A program made the position numbers and the translations under genes. Shown one piece after another: positions 25,864 to 34,977 of a stretch of 64,000 nucleotides of DNA (its first letter is position 1; each line of letters begins with the position of its first letter). The notes under the pieces were generated by a model, which did no database searches, was not told the origin of the DNA, and saw only the letters and a list, made by a program, of their open reading frames with translations. The DNA is from Flavobacterium ginsenosidimutans (GTDB lineage Bacteria > Bacteroidota > Bacteroidia > Flavobacteriales > Flavobacteriaceae), in the NCBI RefSeq assembly GCF_003254625.1, contig NZ_QJRJ01000069.1:106793-170792 (forward strand), given 5' to 3'.

Positions 25864-25978
25864 TAGCCACGAATTCACGAATTAAAATGATTTTAAAAAT
25901 CTGTGAAATCTGTACTAAATAAAAATAACCGCAAATTTCACGAATTATGATTTGTAAAAATTCGTGAATTCGTGGCTA
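25864..25978. repeat. 115-bp MITE-like element, copy 1
   Basis: Ends TAGCCACGAATTCACGAATT and AATTCGTGAATTCGTGGCTA are perfect inverted repeats. The interior (AAAATGATT, AATCTGTGAAATCTG, AATAACCGCAAATTT) is shared with 47531-47642. No coding capacity, so it would need a transposase supplied elsewhere if mobile. Confidence 0.8.
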
Positions 25979-25987
25979 TTTCCTTTT

Positions 25988-26752
25988 TTAGTTGTTCAAT
26001 TTAATAAATCCACCATCAATTGGGTAATCTGAACCTGTGATGAAAGACGACTCGTCGCTGCATAAGAATAAAGCTAAAGTTGCGATTTCTTCTGGTTTTC
26101 CCATACGGCCGATTGGCTGTGATTGAGATAATTTTTCGAAGATTTCTTCTTCTTTTCCAGGATAATTTTTAGCGATAAATCCGTCTACGAAAGGCGTGTG
26201 AACTCTCGCAGGAGAAATAGAATTACATCTGATTTTATCATGTAAATAATCTTTCGCAACCGATAAAGTCATTGCCATAACTGCTCCTTTTGCTGTAGAA
26301 TAAGCAAAACGATCAGGAATTCCAACCCAGCAGGCAATCGAAGCTAAGTTCAAAATTACACCTCCGCCAGAATTTCTTAGTGCGGGAATCGAAGCGTGAA
26401 GGCAATTGTAAACTCCTTTTACGTTTACATTCATAATTCTGTCAAAATCAGATTCTGAAGTCGTGTCTACTTTTCCAACGTGAGCAATTCCAGCGTTGTT
26501 TACCAAAATATTGATGTTTCCGATTTTTTGGAAAGTTGAATTTACTTGTTCGTGGTTTGAAACGTCGCAGGCATGAGCAAAAACAATTCCTCCAGCTGAT
26601 TTTATTTCTTCAACCGTTTCTTTTGCACTTTCTTCAGTCAATTCTAAAATATGAACTTCAGCTCCTTGTTTCGCAAATAAAACCGAAATCGCTCTTCCAA
26701 TTCCGCTTCCTCCTCCAGTGATAATTGCTTTTTTATTTTGTAATGAAAACAT
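25988..26752 (-). CDS. SDR, probable 2-keto-3-deoxy-L-fuconate dehydrogenase
   Basis: 254 residues, classical SDR: TGGGSGIG (12-19), NNAG, YSTAK catalytic dyad. The late motif SPARVHTPFVDGFI and the GGFIKLNN end match dehydrogenases that oxidise 2-keto-3-deoxy-L-fuconate (or the rhamnonate form) to the 2,4-diketo acid with NAD. The FAH-family hydrolase two genes along would take the product. It lies 37 bp downstream of the dehydratase gene. Confidence 0.86.
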   Translation of the reverse strand: MFSLQNKKAIITGGGSGIGRAISVLFAKQGAEVHILELTEESAKETVEEIKSAGGIVFAHACDVSNHEQVNSTFQKIGNINILVNNAGIAHVGKVDTTSESDFDRIMNVNVKGVYNCLHASIPALRNSGGGVILNLASIACWVGIPDRFAYSTAKGAVMAMTLSVAKDYLHDKIRCNSISPARVHTPFVDGFIAKNYPGKEEEIFEKLSQSQPIGRMGKPEEIATLALFLCSDESSFITGSDYPIDGGFIKLNN

Positions 26753-26789
26753 TTGATATAAATTTTTATGAGTTGTTTTTAATAGTCTT

Positions 26790-28445
26790 TTACAAAGATA
26801 CGCCGCGTTTCCACGGAATAAAATCGTCTTGGTTTAATTGAACCGCTTTCGGAATAATTTCTCCACTTGCCGCTTTGATGCAGTATTCTAAAATTTCTTC
26901 ACCCATTTCTTCAATAGATTTTTCACCACTGATAATTGGTCCACAGTCAATATCGATAATATCTTTCATTCTTGTTGCCAAAACTGAATTTGTCGCCACT
27001 TTAATTACAGGACAAACCGGATTTCCAGTTGGAGTTCCCAATCCCGTTGTAAACAAAATTAAAGTTGCTCCAGAAGCTGCTTTTCCAGTTGTTGCTTCAA
27101 CGTCATTTCCTGGCGTACAAACCAAACTTAAACCTGGTTTTGTAACCAATTCGGTATAATCTAAAACATCAACTACAGGAGAAGTTCCGCCTTTTTTGGC
27201 CGCTCCGGCACTTTTGATAGCATCAGTAATTAAACCATCTTTGATATTTCCTGGAGACGGATTCATGTGGAAACCTGAACCTACTTTATGTGCCAGTTCA
27301 TCATAAGATTCCATTAAATCAATGAATTTTTTAGCTTTATCTTCCGTAATACATCTGTCAATTAAATTTTGTTCTGCACCACACAATTCAGGGAATTCAG
27401 CCAAAAGAATTTTTCCGCCTAAAGCTACGACTAAATCAGAAGTATAACCCACAGCAGGATTTGCAGAAACACCGCTGAAACCATCACTTCCGCCGCATTT
27501 TACGCCAATGCATAAATCGCTCAAAGGCGCATCGGTTCTTTCGTATTGGTTGATTTCGATTAAACCTTCAAAAGTTTTTTTGATGGCATTTGTAATCAAA
27601 ACTTCTTCGCTTTCTGTCTGTTGCTGTTCAAAAATAAACAAGGGTTTATCGAAATCAGGGTTTTGTCTTTTGACATCGTTTACAAAATCCTGAACTTGTA
27701 AATGCTGGCATCCTAAACTCAAAAGCGTGATTCCGCCCACGTTTGGATGATTGGCATAAGAAGCCAATAAAGCGCTCAAAGTAGAAGCGTCTTGACGTGT
27801 TCCGCCACAACCGCCTTGGTGATTTAAGAATTTAATTCCATCTACATTTTCAAAAACACGTTTGTTTTTTGGAGTCGGATTTAATTCAATATTGATATCA
27901 TTAATGTCATTTCCGTTCAAATAACCTTCCAGCAATTCGTGCGTAAATTGGTTGTATTTGTCCGTTACGGCATAACCCAATTGCTTGTGCAAAGCCTCTT
28001 TGATTACGTCAAGATTTCTATTTTCACAAAAAACAGTTGGGATAAAAAGCCAGTAATTTGCTGTTCCAACGCGTCCGTCTTTTCTTTTGTAACCTTTAAA
28101 AGTTCGGTTTTCAAATTTAGAAACATCAGGCGCATTCCACTCATAAGAAGCATTTCTGTAAGCGTAAGGATCTGCGGCGTGTTTTAAATTTTCAGTCGTC
28201 ATTAAACTTCCTTTGACAATGTCATTTTGCACTTTTCCCACCAAAACACCATACATATTTACTTCTTCTCCTTGCTTCATGTCCTGCATGTAGAATTTAT
28301 GTTTGGCCTTGATGCGGTCTTGTAAAACATAAGTTTCATTTTCAAAAAGAATGGTTTCTCCTTTTTGTAAGTCGGTTAAAGCAACCAGAACATTATCGTC
28401 CGGATGCAATTTTACGACTAGTTTTTTAGTTGTGTTCTCCTGCAT
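26790..28445 (-). CDS. UxaA-family sugar acid dehydratase, probable L-fuconate dehydratase
   Basis: 551 residues from the ATG at 28445; the longer form from 28478 only adds a Lys-rich stretch. The N-terminal SAF domain (about 10-85) is followed by GYKRKDGRVGTANYW, the Cys-containing GGCGGTRQD and GVKCGGSDGFSG, typical of altronate/galactarate dehydratases with an iron centre. The context argues for L-fuconate rather than altronate: C. jejuni also uses a UxaA-type (split) protein in fucose oxidation. No uronate isomerase or reductase is present here to support altronate. Confidence 0.85.
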   Translation of the reverse strand: MQENTTKKLVVKLHPDDNVLVALTDLQKGETILFENETYVLQDRIKAKHKFYMQDMKQGEEVNMYGVLVGKVQNDIVKGSLMTTENLKHAADPYAYRNASYEWNAPDVSKFENRTFKGYKRKDGRVGTANYWLFIPTVFCENRNLDVIKEALHKQLGYAVTDKYNQFTHELLEGYLNGNDINDINIELNPTPKNKRVFENVDGIKFLNHQGGCGGTRQDASTLSALLASYANHPNVGGITLLSLGCQHLQVQDFVNDVKRQNPDFDKPLFIFEQQQTESEEVLITNAIKKTFEGLIEINQYERTDAPLSDLCIGVKCGGSDGFSGVSANPAVGYTSDLVVALGGKILLAEFPELCGAEQNLIDRCITEDKAKKFIDLMESYDELAHKVGSGFHMNPSPGNIKDGLITDAIKSAGAAKKGGTSPVVDVLDYTELVTKPGLSLVCTPGNDVEATTGKAASGATLILFTTGLGTPTGNPVCPVIKVATNSVLATRMKDIIDIDCGPIISGEKSIEEMGEEILEYCIKAASGEIIPKAVQLNQDDFIPWKRGVSL

Positions 28446-28604
28446 TGTTTTTGTTTTTTTCTTTTTTTGTGTCGTCACTTTCTTATTTAGGAAAATCAGT
28501 TAAGCACTTTATTTTCACTAAAATTTGGGCAGTAAACGAAAAATAAAATTAGTTTTTTTAGTTTTTTGTTATTAGTCTAATATTATCCGTGTATAATCTT
28601 TAAT

Positions 28605-28612
28605 TATCTTTG
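28605..28612 (+). promoter_or_regulatory. -7 box of the AraC regulator gene
   Basis: TATCTTTG matches TAnnTTTG and ends 4 bp before the ATG at 28617, so the message would be almost leaderless. A -33 element is not evident. Confidence 0.45.
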
Positions 28613-28616
28613 CAGT

Positions 28617-29486
28617 ATGAAATTGGAACAAACTAAAATAACGTCTTATCTCAACACCAAAGTTTCGGTGCTGAATCGGATTGAACCTTTTTTTCAAGCG
28701 CCCTTTCATTCGCATCCAGAATTGGAATTGGTTTATGTGAAAGAGAGTTTTGGAAAACGAATTATCGGAAATTCGGTAATGCCGTTTGAACCTGGCGATA
28801 TGGTTTTTCTAGGTTCTGATATTCCGCACGTTTGGCTGAATGATGAAAAATATTATCAGGGACTTGAGGACTTAAGAGCCAATTCGATAGTCGTATATTT
28901 TCATAAAGATATTTTTGGACCGACTTTTTACGAATTAAAAGAAACTCAAAAAATCAACGAACTTTTTCTTCAAGCAGGAAAAGGAATTTCGATTATCGGA
29001 AAAACCAATAAACAGATTGCCAAAAAACTGGAGAAATTAGTTTCTAAAAAAGACTTCGAAGTTATTGTCGGACTTTTTGAGATTTTATCTATTCTTTCTG
29101 AAAGTCAGGATACAATTTATATTAATGACGAAATTTATTCTTTGATGCAGAAAGATTCGAAAGTAGATCGTCTTTCTGAGGTTTTTCAATATGTAAATAA
29201 AAATTTTAAAAGGAATATTGCTTTAAGCGAAATTGCCGCTGTCGCGAATATGACGCGGACTTCTTTCTGTAGAATGTTCAGGGTAAAAACGAAGAAGAAT
29301 TTTGTAGATTATCTGCATGAAATCAGAATTTCGAATGCCTGCAAATTGCTGCTGGAAACCGATAAAAGCATGTCGGAGATTGCGTATGAATGCGGTTATA
29401 AAACAGCTTCAAACTTTAATAAGCTTTTCAAAAAAGTTAAAGGAATTACGCCTTCAGATTTTAAAAATAATGCGAAGGTGAATTAA
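28617..29486 (+). CDS. AraC-family regulator with cupin sensor domain
   Basis: 289 residues. The N-terminal cupin half shows FHSHPELELVYV and PGDMVFLGSDIPHVW; the C-terminal half has two helix-turn-helix units (about 190-285: IALSEIAAVANMTRTSF and MSEIAYECGYKTASNF). Such proteins sense a sugar or metabolite and activate nearby genes. It is divergent from the dehydratase gene and flanked by fucose-pathway genes on both sides, so it likely controls that pathway. Confidence 0.92.
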   Translation: MKLEQTKITSYLNTKVSVLNRIEPFFQAPFHSHPELELVYVKESFGKRIIGNSVMPFEPGDMVFLGSDIPHVWLNDEKYYQGLEDLRANSIVVYFHKDIFGPTFYELKETQKINELFLQAGKGISIIGKTNKQIAKKLEKLVSKKDFEVIVGLFEILSILSESQDTIYINDEIYSLMQKDSKVDRLSEVFQYVNKNFKRNIALSEIAAVANMTRTSFCRMFRVKTKKNFVDYLHEIRISNACKLLLETDKSMSEIAYECGYKTASNFNKLFKKVKGITPSDFKNNAKVN

Positions 29487-29531
29487 TTTTTTTAGCCATA
29501 GATTATAAAGATTAAAAAGGATTCGCTTTAG

Positions 29532-29603
29532 TTTGTCACCCTGAGCGAAGTCGAAGGGCGTTCCAATCGGACGTGGGCTTCGACTTCGCTCAGCCTGACA
29601 AAA
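29532..29603. repeat. CGAAGTCGAAG palindromic repeat, copy 2
   Basis: Same element as at 25743-25814 but inverted: TTTGTCACCCTGAGCGAAG at one end, CTTCGCTCAGCCTGACAAA at the other. It lies in the convergent gap between the AraC regulator and the SDR gene, where a stem-loop could act as a two-way transcription stop. Confidence 0.85.
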
Positions 29604-29650
29604 CTGGATTTGAAAATCATTTTAATCTTTATAATCTATGGCAAAAAAAA

Positions 29651-30430
29651 TTAAATAGAACGATCTAAATGAGTATAACCACCATCAACATAAATAATCT
29701 GTCCAGTTGTATGGCTTGATTTTTCAGACAATAAGAAAACCACCATATTCGCGATTTCTTCTGCCGTTGTCATTCTGTTTTCTAAAGGAATGTTTTTGGT
29801 GATTGCAGCCAATTTTTCTTCTTTGTTTTCAAAAGTATTTATCCACGTTTCGTAAAGCGGCGTGTAACATTCTGCTACAATTACAGCGTTTACGCGGATG
29901 CTATATTTTAGTAATTCAACCGCCCATTCTCTGGTTAAAGCATTTCTTCCTCCGTTTGAAGCAGCATACGCTGAGGTTCCGCCTTGACCGGTTTCGGCAG
30001 TTTTTGAACCAATGTTTACAATTGCTCCTTTCGATTCTTTCAAATATGGAAGTGCGTGCTGCGCCATTAAATAATAATGCACTAAATTTTTGTGTAGCGA
30101 AGCAGCGAAATCTTCATAATTTCCATTTTCTAATCCAACACCGTCATTAACTCCGGCATTGTTTACAAGTCCGTCAATTCTGCCAAATTTTGCGATTACG
30201 GCTTCAACGGCTTTTTTGCAGTCTTCAGGTTTTGTTAAATCGGCAGCAACTTGATGCGCTTCTTTTCCAATGGCTTTTAATTCTTCTACGGCTTTGATGT
30301 TATCATTTTCGTTACGTCCAACGATAAACGGAATTGCATTTTCTTCGGCTAGGATTTTAACGATTCCTAAACCGATTCCTTTTGCACCGCCAGTAACGAT
30401 AATGATTTTTTGGGTTAATGATAACTGCAT
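29651..30430 (-). CDS. SDR, probable L-fucose dehydrogenase, catalytic Lys replaced by Asn
   Basis: 259 residues. TGGAKGIG (13-20), NNAG (90-93) and Ser142 are classical SDR features, and the ending VDGGYTHLDRSI matches L-fucose dehydrogenases as I remember them. The active site is Tyr155-Ala-Ala-Ser-Asn159, where nearly all SDRs have YxxxK; the codon is clearly AAC. The rest is well conserved, so this is a subfamily trait or a specialised enzyme rather than decay. Expected reaction: NAD(P)-dependent oxidation of L-fucose at C1 to the lactone. No lactonase gene is seen in the window. Confidence 0.85.
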   Translation of the reverse strand: MQLSLTQKIIIVTGGAKGIGLGIVKILAEENAIPFIVGRNENDNIKAVEELKAIGKEAHQVAADLTKPEDCKKAVEAVIAKFGRIDGLVNNAGVNDGVGLENGNYEDFAASLHKNLVHYYLMAQHALPYLKESKGAIVNIGSKTAETGQGGTSAYAASNGGRNALTREWAVELLKYSIRVNAVIVAECYTPLYETWINTFENKEEKLAAITKNIPLENRMTTAEEIANMVVFLLSEKSSHTTGQIIYVDGGYTHLDRSI

Positions 30431-30504
30431 AATTTTATTTATTATAATTTATTGCGATTTTTTTTTGCTACGAAATTAAAGGATTAAAATGATTTTACTC
30501 TGCT

Positions 30505-30575
30505 TTTTGTCAGGCTGAGCGAAGTCGAAGCCCAATTCCAATTGGAACGCCCTTCGACTTCGCTCAGGGTGACAA
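30505..30575. repeat. CGAAGTCGAAG palindromic repeat, copy 3
   Basis: TTTTGTCAGGCTGAGCGAAG to CTTCGCTCAGGGTGACAA, same orientation as copy 1 and almost the same inside (CCAATTGGAACGCCC). It lies between the fucose SDR gene and the symporter terminator, i.e. at the border of the fucose and galactose modules. Confidence 0.85.
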
Positions 30576-30637
30576 TCTAATTCATAAATCCTTCAAATTC
30601 GTGGCTTCTATTTCTATGTTAGAACATTTTTTAAAAA

Positions 30638-30674
30638 TTTACAGCTGTTGTTCATGACAAACAACAGCTGTAAA
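30638..30674 (-). terminator. Terminator of the galactose operon
   Basis: TTTACAGCTGTTGTT (30638-30652) pairs perfectly with AACAACAGCTGTAAA (30660-30674) across a 7-nt loop. On the minus strand it is followed by a T-rich tail. It lies just downstream of the symporter stop at 30702. Confidence 0.8.
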
Positions 30675-30701
30675 AATAGAGAGAATAGAACTGATAATTT
30701 A

Positions 30702-32387
30702 TTACCAGAACTTAACATAAAGAGCCACGATAATCAGTAATGTAATTACGATTAAAACTGTTGTTTGTGGCTGTACTTTGAACATTCCAGGTTCTGTCTC
30801 GAATGCTTTAGGGTTTACTTTTGGACCAGCGAAACTTATAAGAATCATTGCAATCATTGTGAATAAGAATGATAATCCCATACAGATGTGGAAAGGAATT
30901 TCGAAAGCTCCTTTTCCGTTAGCGTAAGCTGTGTATAAAAGTGTGTCGTTTCCAAATAAAGCTGGAGCGTATTCGTTGAATAAAACAGATAATAAGAATC
31001 CTAAAATTACCCCAACGATTGCCGCTGTTCCAGTAGTTCTTTTCCAGAACATACCTAAGAAGAACATAGCGAAAACTCCAGGACTGATGAATCCAGTATA
31101 TTTTTGGATGTATGTAAATCCTCCAACACCACCAATTCCTAAGATGTCATTCCATGTAAATAAAACAGCTAAAAGCATTGCAACAAAAACGGCAATACGC
31201 CCAATGTTTACTTGTTGTTTTTCACCAGCTTCTTTTTGAATGTATTTTTTATGAACATCTAATGTATAAATTGTAGAAATACTGTTTACTTTTCCAGCTA
31301 AAGACGCTACGATCGCAGCTGTTAAAGCCGCAACAGAAAGACCTTTTAATCCAGTTGGAAGGAATGTTAAAACAGCAGAATAAGCTCCATCTTTTCCTCC
31401 AACTAATTGAGGTAAATGTCCGTTTGTGTATAAAACGTAAGCAGCAATACCAGGAAGCATTACGATTAATGGCATTAATAATTTTAACATACCAGCAAAC
31501 AAAATTCCTGTACGCGCTGTCTGTAAATCTGCTCCAAGAGCTCTTTGCGTAATGTATTGGTTACATCCCCAGTAGTTCAAGTTGATGATCCAGATACCAG
31601 CAGCATAAGATAATAATCCTGGGAAAGTTAAATATTTATCGATTTCTAACTGAGAAGAAGTTGCAGTTGGTTTTGGAATAATCATTTTGAAATGCTCAGG
31701 AGCTTCTCTCATCAAAACTTTGAAACCTGCAATTGCATTTTCGCCAACACCAAAATATTGACCAACAGTTGTCAAAGCTATATAAGATGTTACTAAACCT
31801 CCAATGATTAATACAGCAACCTGAATTACGTCTGTGTATGCCACAACTTTCATTCCTCCAAGAGAAATAAATAAAGCAAAAACAGCTAATCCGATCATGA
31901 TCACGTGAAGGTATTCTCCTCCAGCAAGACCGTTAATTGCAACAGCTCCTAAATATAAAATAGAAGTTAAGTTTACAAAAACGTACAAAAACAACCAGAA
32001 AACCGCCATAATCAAAGCAGTAGATTCGTTGTAACGTGTTTTTAAGAATTGTGGCATAGTGTAAATCTTATTTTTAAGATATACAGGGATAAACCACACA
32101 GCAACAATAATAAGAGCAACGGCAGCAAGCCATTCGTAAGCAGCAACTGCGATTCCTAAGAAGAAACCTTCACCGCTCATTCCGATAAATTGTTCTGCAG
32201 AGATGTTAGAAGCAATAAGAGAAGCTCCAATTGCCCACCAAGTTAAATTTCCTTCAGCCAAAAAGTAAGCTTTAGCATCATGTTCGTCTTGTTTACGTTT
32301 GCGGTAAACGCTGTAACCGTAGACAGAGACTACAATAAAATAAATAATAAAAACCGCATAGTCTGCGAAAGCGAGGTTTTGGTTCAT
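30702..32387 (-). CDS. Sodium/galactose symporter (SSS family, vSGLT-like)
   Basis: 561 residues, about 14 membrane segments. It follows the Vibrio vSGLT sequence closely in the sugar site: Gln66 in ISAEQFIGM, Glu85 in AAYEWL, Asn269, Tyr272 and Trp273 in NLNYWGCNQYI, Lys302 in GMLKL, and Gln in YIQKYTGFISPG. These correspond to the galactose-contacting residues of vSGLT. It therefore probably takes up galactose or glucose with sodium across the inner membrane. It follows galT on the same strand after 252 bp with its own likely promoter and ends at a strong terminator. Confidence 0.9.
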   Translation of the reverse strand: MNQNLAFADYAVFIIYFIVVSVYGYSVYRKRKQDEHDAKAYFLAEGNLTWWAIGASLIASNISAEQFIGMSGEGFFLGIAVAAYEWLAAVALIIVAVWFIPVYLKNKIYTMPQFLKTRYNESTALIMAVFWLFLYVFVNLTSILYLGAVAINGLAGGEYLHVIMIGLAVFALFISLGGMKVVAYTDVIQVAVLIIGGLVTSYIALTTVGQYFGVGENAIAGFKVLMREAPEHFKMIIPKPTATSSQLEIDKYLTFPGLLSYAAGIWIINLNYWGCNQYITQRALGADLQTARTGILFAGMLKLLMPLIVMLPGIAAYVLYTNGHLPQLVGGKDGAYSAVLTFLPTGLKGLSVAALTAAIVASLAGKVNSISTIYTLDVHKKYIQKEAGEKQQVNIGRIAVFVAMLLAVLFTWNDILGIGGVGGFTYIQKYTGFISPGVFAMFFLGMFWKRTTGTAAIVGVILGFLLSVLFNEYAPALFGNDTLLYTAYANGKGAFEIPFHICMGLSFLFTMIAMILISFAGPKVNPKAFETEPGMFKVQPQTTVLIVITLLIIVALYVKFW

Positions 32388-32527
32388 TGTTAGTAGTATT
32401 TTAAATAATTATTATAAGGTTGTTTGTTTATTTAGTTTTTTAATCAGTTTTTATGTTGTCAAATCTTGTTAAAAATGCAAGATGTGTTTTATTTCTGTTA
32501 TTTTTTTGCGAAAATAAAAGAGAGAGC

Positions 32528-32555
32528 CAAATGTAAAATAAAAATTTATAAATCA
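32528..32555 (-). promoter_or_regulatory. Promoter of the symporter gene
   Basis: Minus strand: TTG (32555-32553), 17 bp spacer, TACATTTG (32535-32528). It would give a leader of about 135 nt before the start at 32387. The rest of the 252-bp gap is AT-rich with no gene seen. Confidence 0.5.
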
Positions 32556-32639
32556 ACCATCATGAAATGTATTTTTTACATTTATCAACAGGATATTATG
32601 TTAAATTTTCACTTTTAGGTTCTGCAACATAAGCAAATA

Positions 32640-33698
32640 CTATGCTTTTACAAGACTTTTATAGTGTACATCTGAAAGCTGTCTTAAAATTTCGGCACTT
32701 TTTTCAGGAGTAATATCGCGTTGTGACTCACCTAACATTTCATATCCAACCATAAACTTTTTTACTGTTGCTGATCTCAACAATGGCGGATAAAAATGCA
32801 TATGGAAATGCCATTCAGGGTGAATTAAACCATCTGTTGGTGATTGGTGAATTCCTGATGAATATGGAAATGAAGTATTAAATAAATTGTCATACTTCGT
32901 AGTTAGCTGTTTTAAGATTTTCGCGAAAGCGGTACTTTCGTCAGCAGTAAAATTGGTGATTTTATTTACGGCTCTTTTGCTCACAATCATTGTTTCATAA
33001 GGCCAGATTGCCCAAAATGGGACAAGTGCCACAAAATGGTCATTCTCGATTACGATACGTTCACCAACTTTTAGCTCAGCTTGAACATAATCTTCTAATA
33101 ATGTTTTTTGATTTTTATCAAAATATGATTTTAAGCTGTTTTGTGTTTTTTCAACCTGAGTTGGTAACGAAGATTGCGCCCAGATTTGTCCGTGTGGATG
33201 CGGGTTACTGCATCCCATAACGCTTCCTTTGTTTTCAAAAATCTGAACGTGATTAATGTATTTTATATTACCTAAATCAGTGTATTCTTTCTGCCAAGTT
33301 TTGATGATGTTTTCAATATCAGCAATTTCCATTTCTGGTAAAGTCAGATCGTGTCTTGGCGAAAAGCAAACCACTCTTGAAATTCCTTGCTCTGGTTTTG
33401 CTTTAAAAAAAGTATGTTTGATATCGTCTTCAAAAATAATTTCATCCTGCTTCATTGCAGCAAAATCATTTTCAAAAACAAAACTGCTTTCATATTGCGG
33501 GTTATTCATTCCGTTTGCACGAACATTTCCTGGACATAAATAACAAGTTGGGTCGTATTTAGGAAGTTCTTCTGTTGAAATAGTTTCATTTTGCCCCTGC
33601 CAAGGACGTTTTGCACGATGAGGTGAAACTAAAACCCATTCATTAATTAGAGGATTGAAGCGTCTGTGCGGATCTTCGTTAATGTCAAAATTTTTCAT
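32640..33698 (-). CDS. galT: Galactose-1-phosphate uridylyltransferase
   Basis: 352 residues. The catalytic HPH motif is in SNPHPHGQIW, and RAKRPWQGQ plus CYLCPGN fit the substrate and zinc sites of GalT. It swaps UMP between UDP-glucose and galactose 1-phosphate in the Leloir pathway. It follows galK by 17 bp in the galM-galK-galT run. UDP-galactose 4-epimerase (galE) is not in the window. Confidence 0.95.
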   Translation of the reverse strand: MKNFDINEDPHRRFNPLINEWVLVSPHRAKRPWQGQNETISTEELPKYDPTCYLCPGNVRANGMNNPQYESSFVFENDFAAMKQDEIIFEDDIKHTFFKAKPEQGISRVVCFSPRHDLTLPEMEIADIENIIKTWQKEYTDLGNIKYINHVQIFENKGSVMGCSNPHPHGQIWAQSSLPTQVEKTQNSLKSYFDKNQKTLLEDYVQAELKVGERIVIENDHFVALVPFWAIWPYETMIVSKRAVNKITNFTADESTAFAKILKQLTTKYDNLFNTSFPYSSGIHQSPTDGLIHPEWHFHMHFYPPLLRSATVKKFMVGYEMLGESQRDITPEKSAEILRQLSDVHYKSLVKA

Positions 33699-33715
33699 TG
33701 TAGTGTGTTGTGGTT

Positions 33716-34876
33716 TTAAAGTAGCGTTGTTCCGTTCGAGATTTTTACATCATAGAATTTTAATTCAATTCCAAATGTATCTAAATAAAGCTTTGAAAAC
33801 TTACGCTTAACCTCATTTTCATGTCCTTTTTTAACTAAATTGATAGTACAGCCTCCAAAACCGCCTCCCATTAGTCTTGAACCAATGATCGCTTCATCTT
33901 CTTTTGCCGTATCAACAAGCATATCTAATTCTTCACAGCTTACTTCATATTCTTGCGATAAACCATAATGAGTTTCAAAAAGTAATTCGCCTAAAAGTTC
34001 AATATTTCCTTTATCTAAAGCTTCACAGGCTTTGATAACGCGATTGATTTCCTTTACCACAAAATGAACTCTAGCGAAAACTTTCTCAGTCATTTTATCT
34101 TTCAGACTTAGAACTTGCTCTTCTGTAGCATCTCTAAAACTTTTTATTTCAGGGAAATGACTTTTTATGATTGATAAACCTTCTTCACATTCGATTCTTC
34201 TCGTATTATATTCTGATGTAAAAAGGGAATGTTTTACATTAGAATCAAATAAAATCAGAGAATAATCTTTGAAGTCGGCATTGTGATATTCAAAATCTAA
34301 AGTGTTGCAGTCTAATTTGATCACTTTATTTTCAAGACCATGAACGCTAGAAAATTGATCCATAATTCCGCAGTTGATACCAACCCAGTGTTCTGCTTTT
34401 TGTCCTAATAATGAAATGTCAACTTTTTCAATTTTTAAATCGAAAAGAGATTTGATTCCGAAAATCATTCCGCATTCTAAAGCTGCAGACGAAGACAATC
34501 CAGAACCAACCGGAATATTACTGCTGAAAACGCAATTGAAACCTTCAAACGAAAATCCGTTATCTTGCAATTGTTTGATTACGCCACGAATATAATTGGT
34601 CCAAACTACATCGCTCAATTTTACTTCTTGAGTCAAATCGATTTCAAATTCTTCATTTAAATCGATGGCGATTATTTTAGAAGTTTTAGTGTTGTTTTTT
34701 TCAAAAGCAAAACAAATTACTTTGTCAATTGCAGCAGGCAAAACATAACCGTCATTGTAGTCAACATGCTCTCCGATAATGTTAATTCTACCTGGAGAAA
34801 GTACCGTTTTTTGAGGAGAAGAACCAAAAGATTTCTCAAAAAAAGCAACGGTGTTTTGTATTAAAATATCATTCAT
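33716..34876 (-). CDS. galK: Galactokinase
   Basis: 386 residues, a GHMP kinase. PGRINIIGEHVDYNDG (galactose signature), PVGSGLSSSAALE (ATP loop), the catalytic Asp in CGIMDQFSS and the last motif MGGGFGGCTINLV are all present. It phosphorylates alpha-galactose at C1. It lies between galM (101 bp upstream) and galT. Confidence 0.95.
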   Translation of the reverse strand: MNDILIQNTVAFFEKSFGSSPQKTVLSPGRINIIGEHVDYNDGYVLPAAIDKVICFAFEKNNTKTSKIIAIDLNEEFEIDLTQEVKLSDVVWTNYIRGVIKQLQDNGFSFEGFNCVFSSNIPVGSGLSSSAALECGMIFGIKSLFDLKIEKVDISLLGQKAEHWVGINCGIMDQFSSVHGLENKVIKLDCNTLDFEYHNADFKDYSLILFDSNVKHSLFTSEYNTRRIECEEGLSIIKSHFPEIKSFRDATEEQVLSLKDKMTEKVFARVHFVVKEINRVIKACEALDKGNIELLGELLFETHYGLSQEYEVSCEELDMLVDTAKEDEAIIGSRLMGGGFGGCTINLVKKGHENEVKRKFSKLYLDTFGIELKFYDVKISNGTTLL

Positions 34877-34977
34877 TATATAGTTAGTTGTATTGTGGTT
34901 TTTAAGATTTATTATTGTGAGTGATTTTATTTGCTGGATGAAACTATTTTATTTTATCTCATCAAATGTTTATTGTA

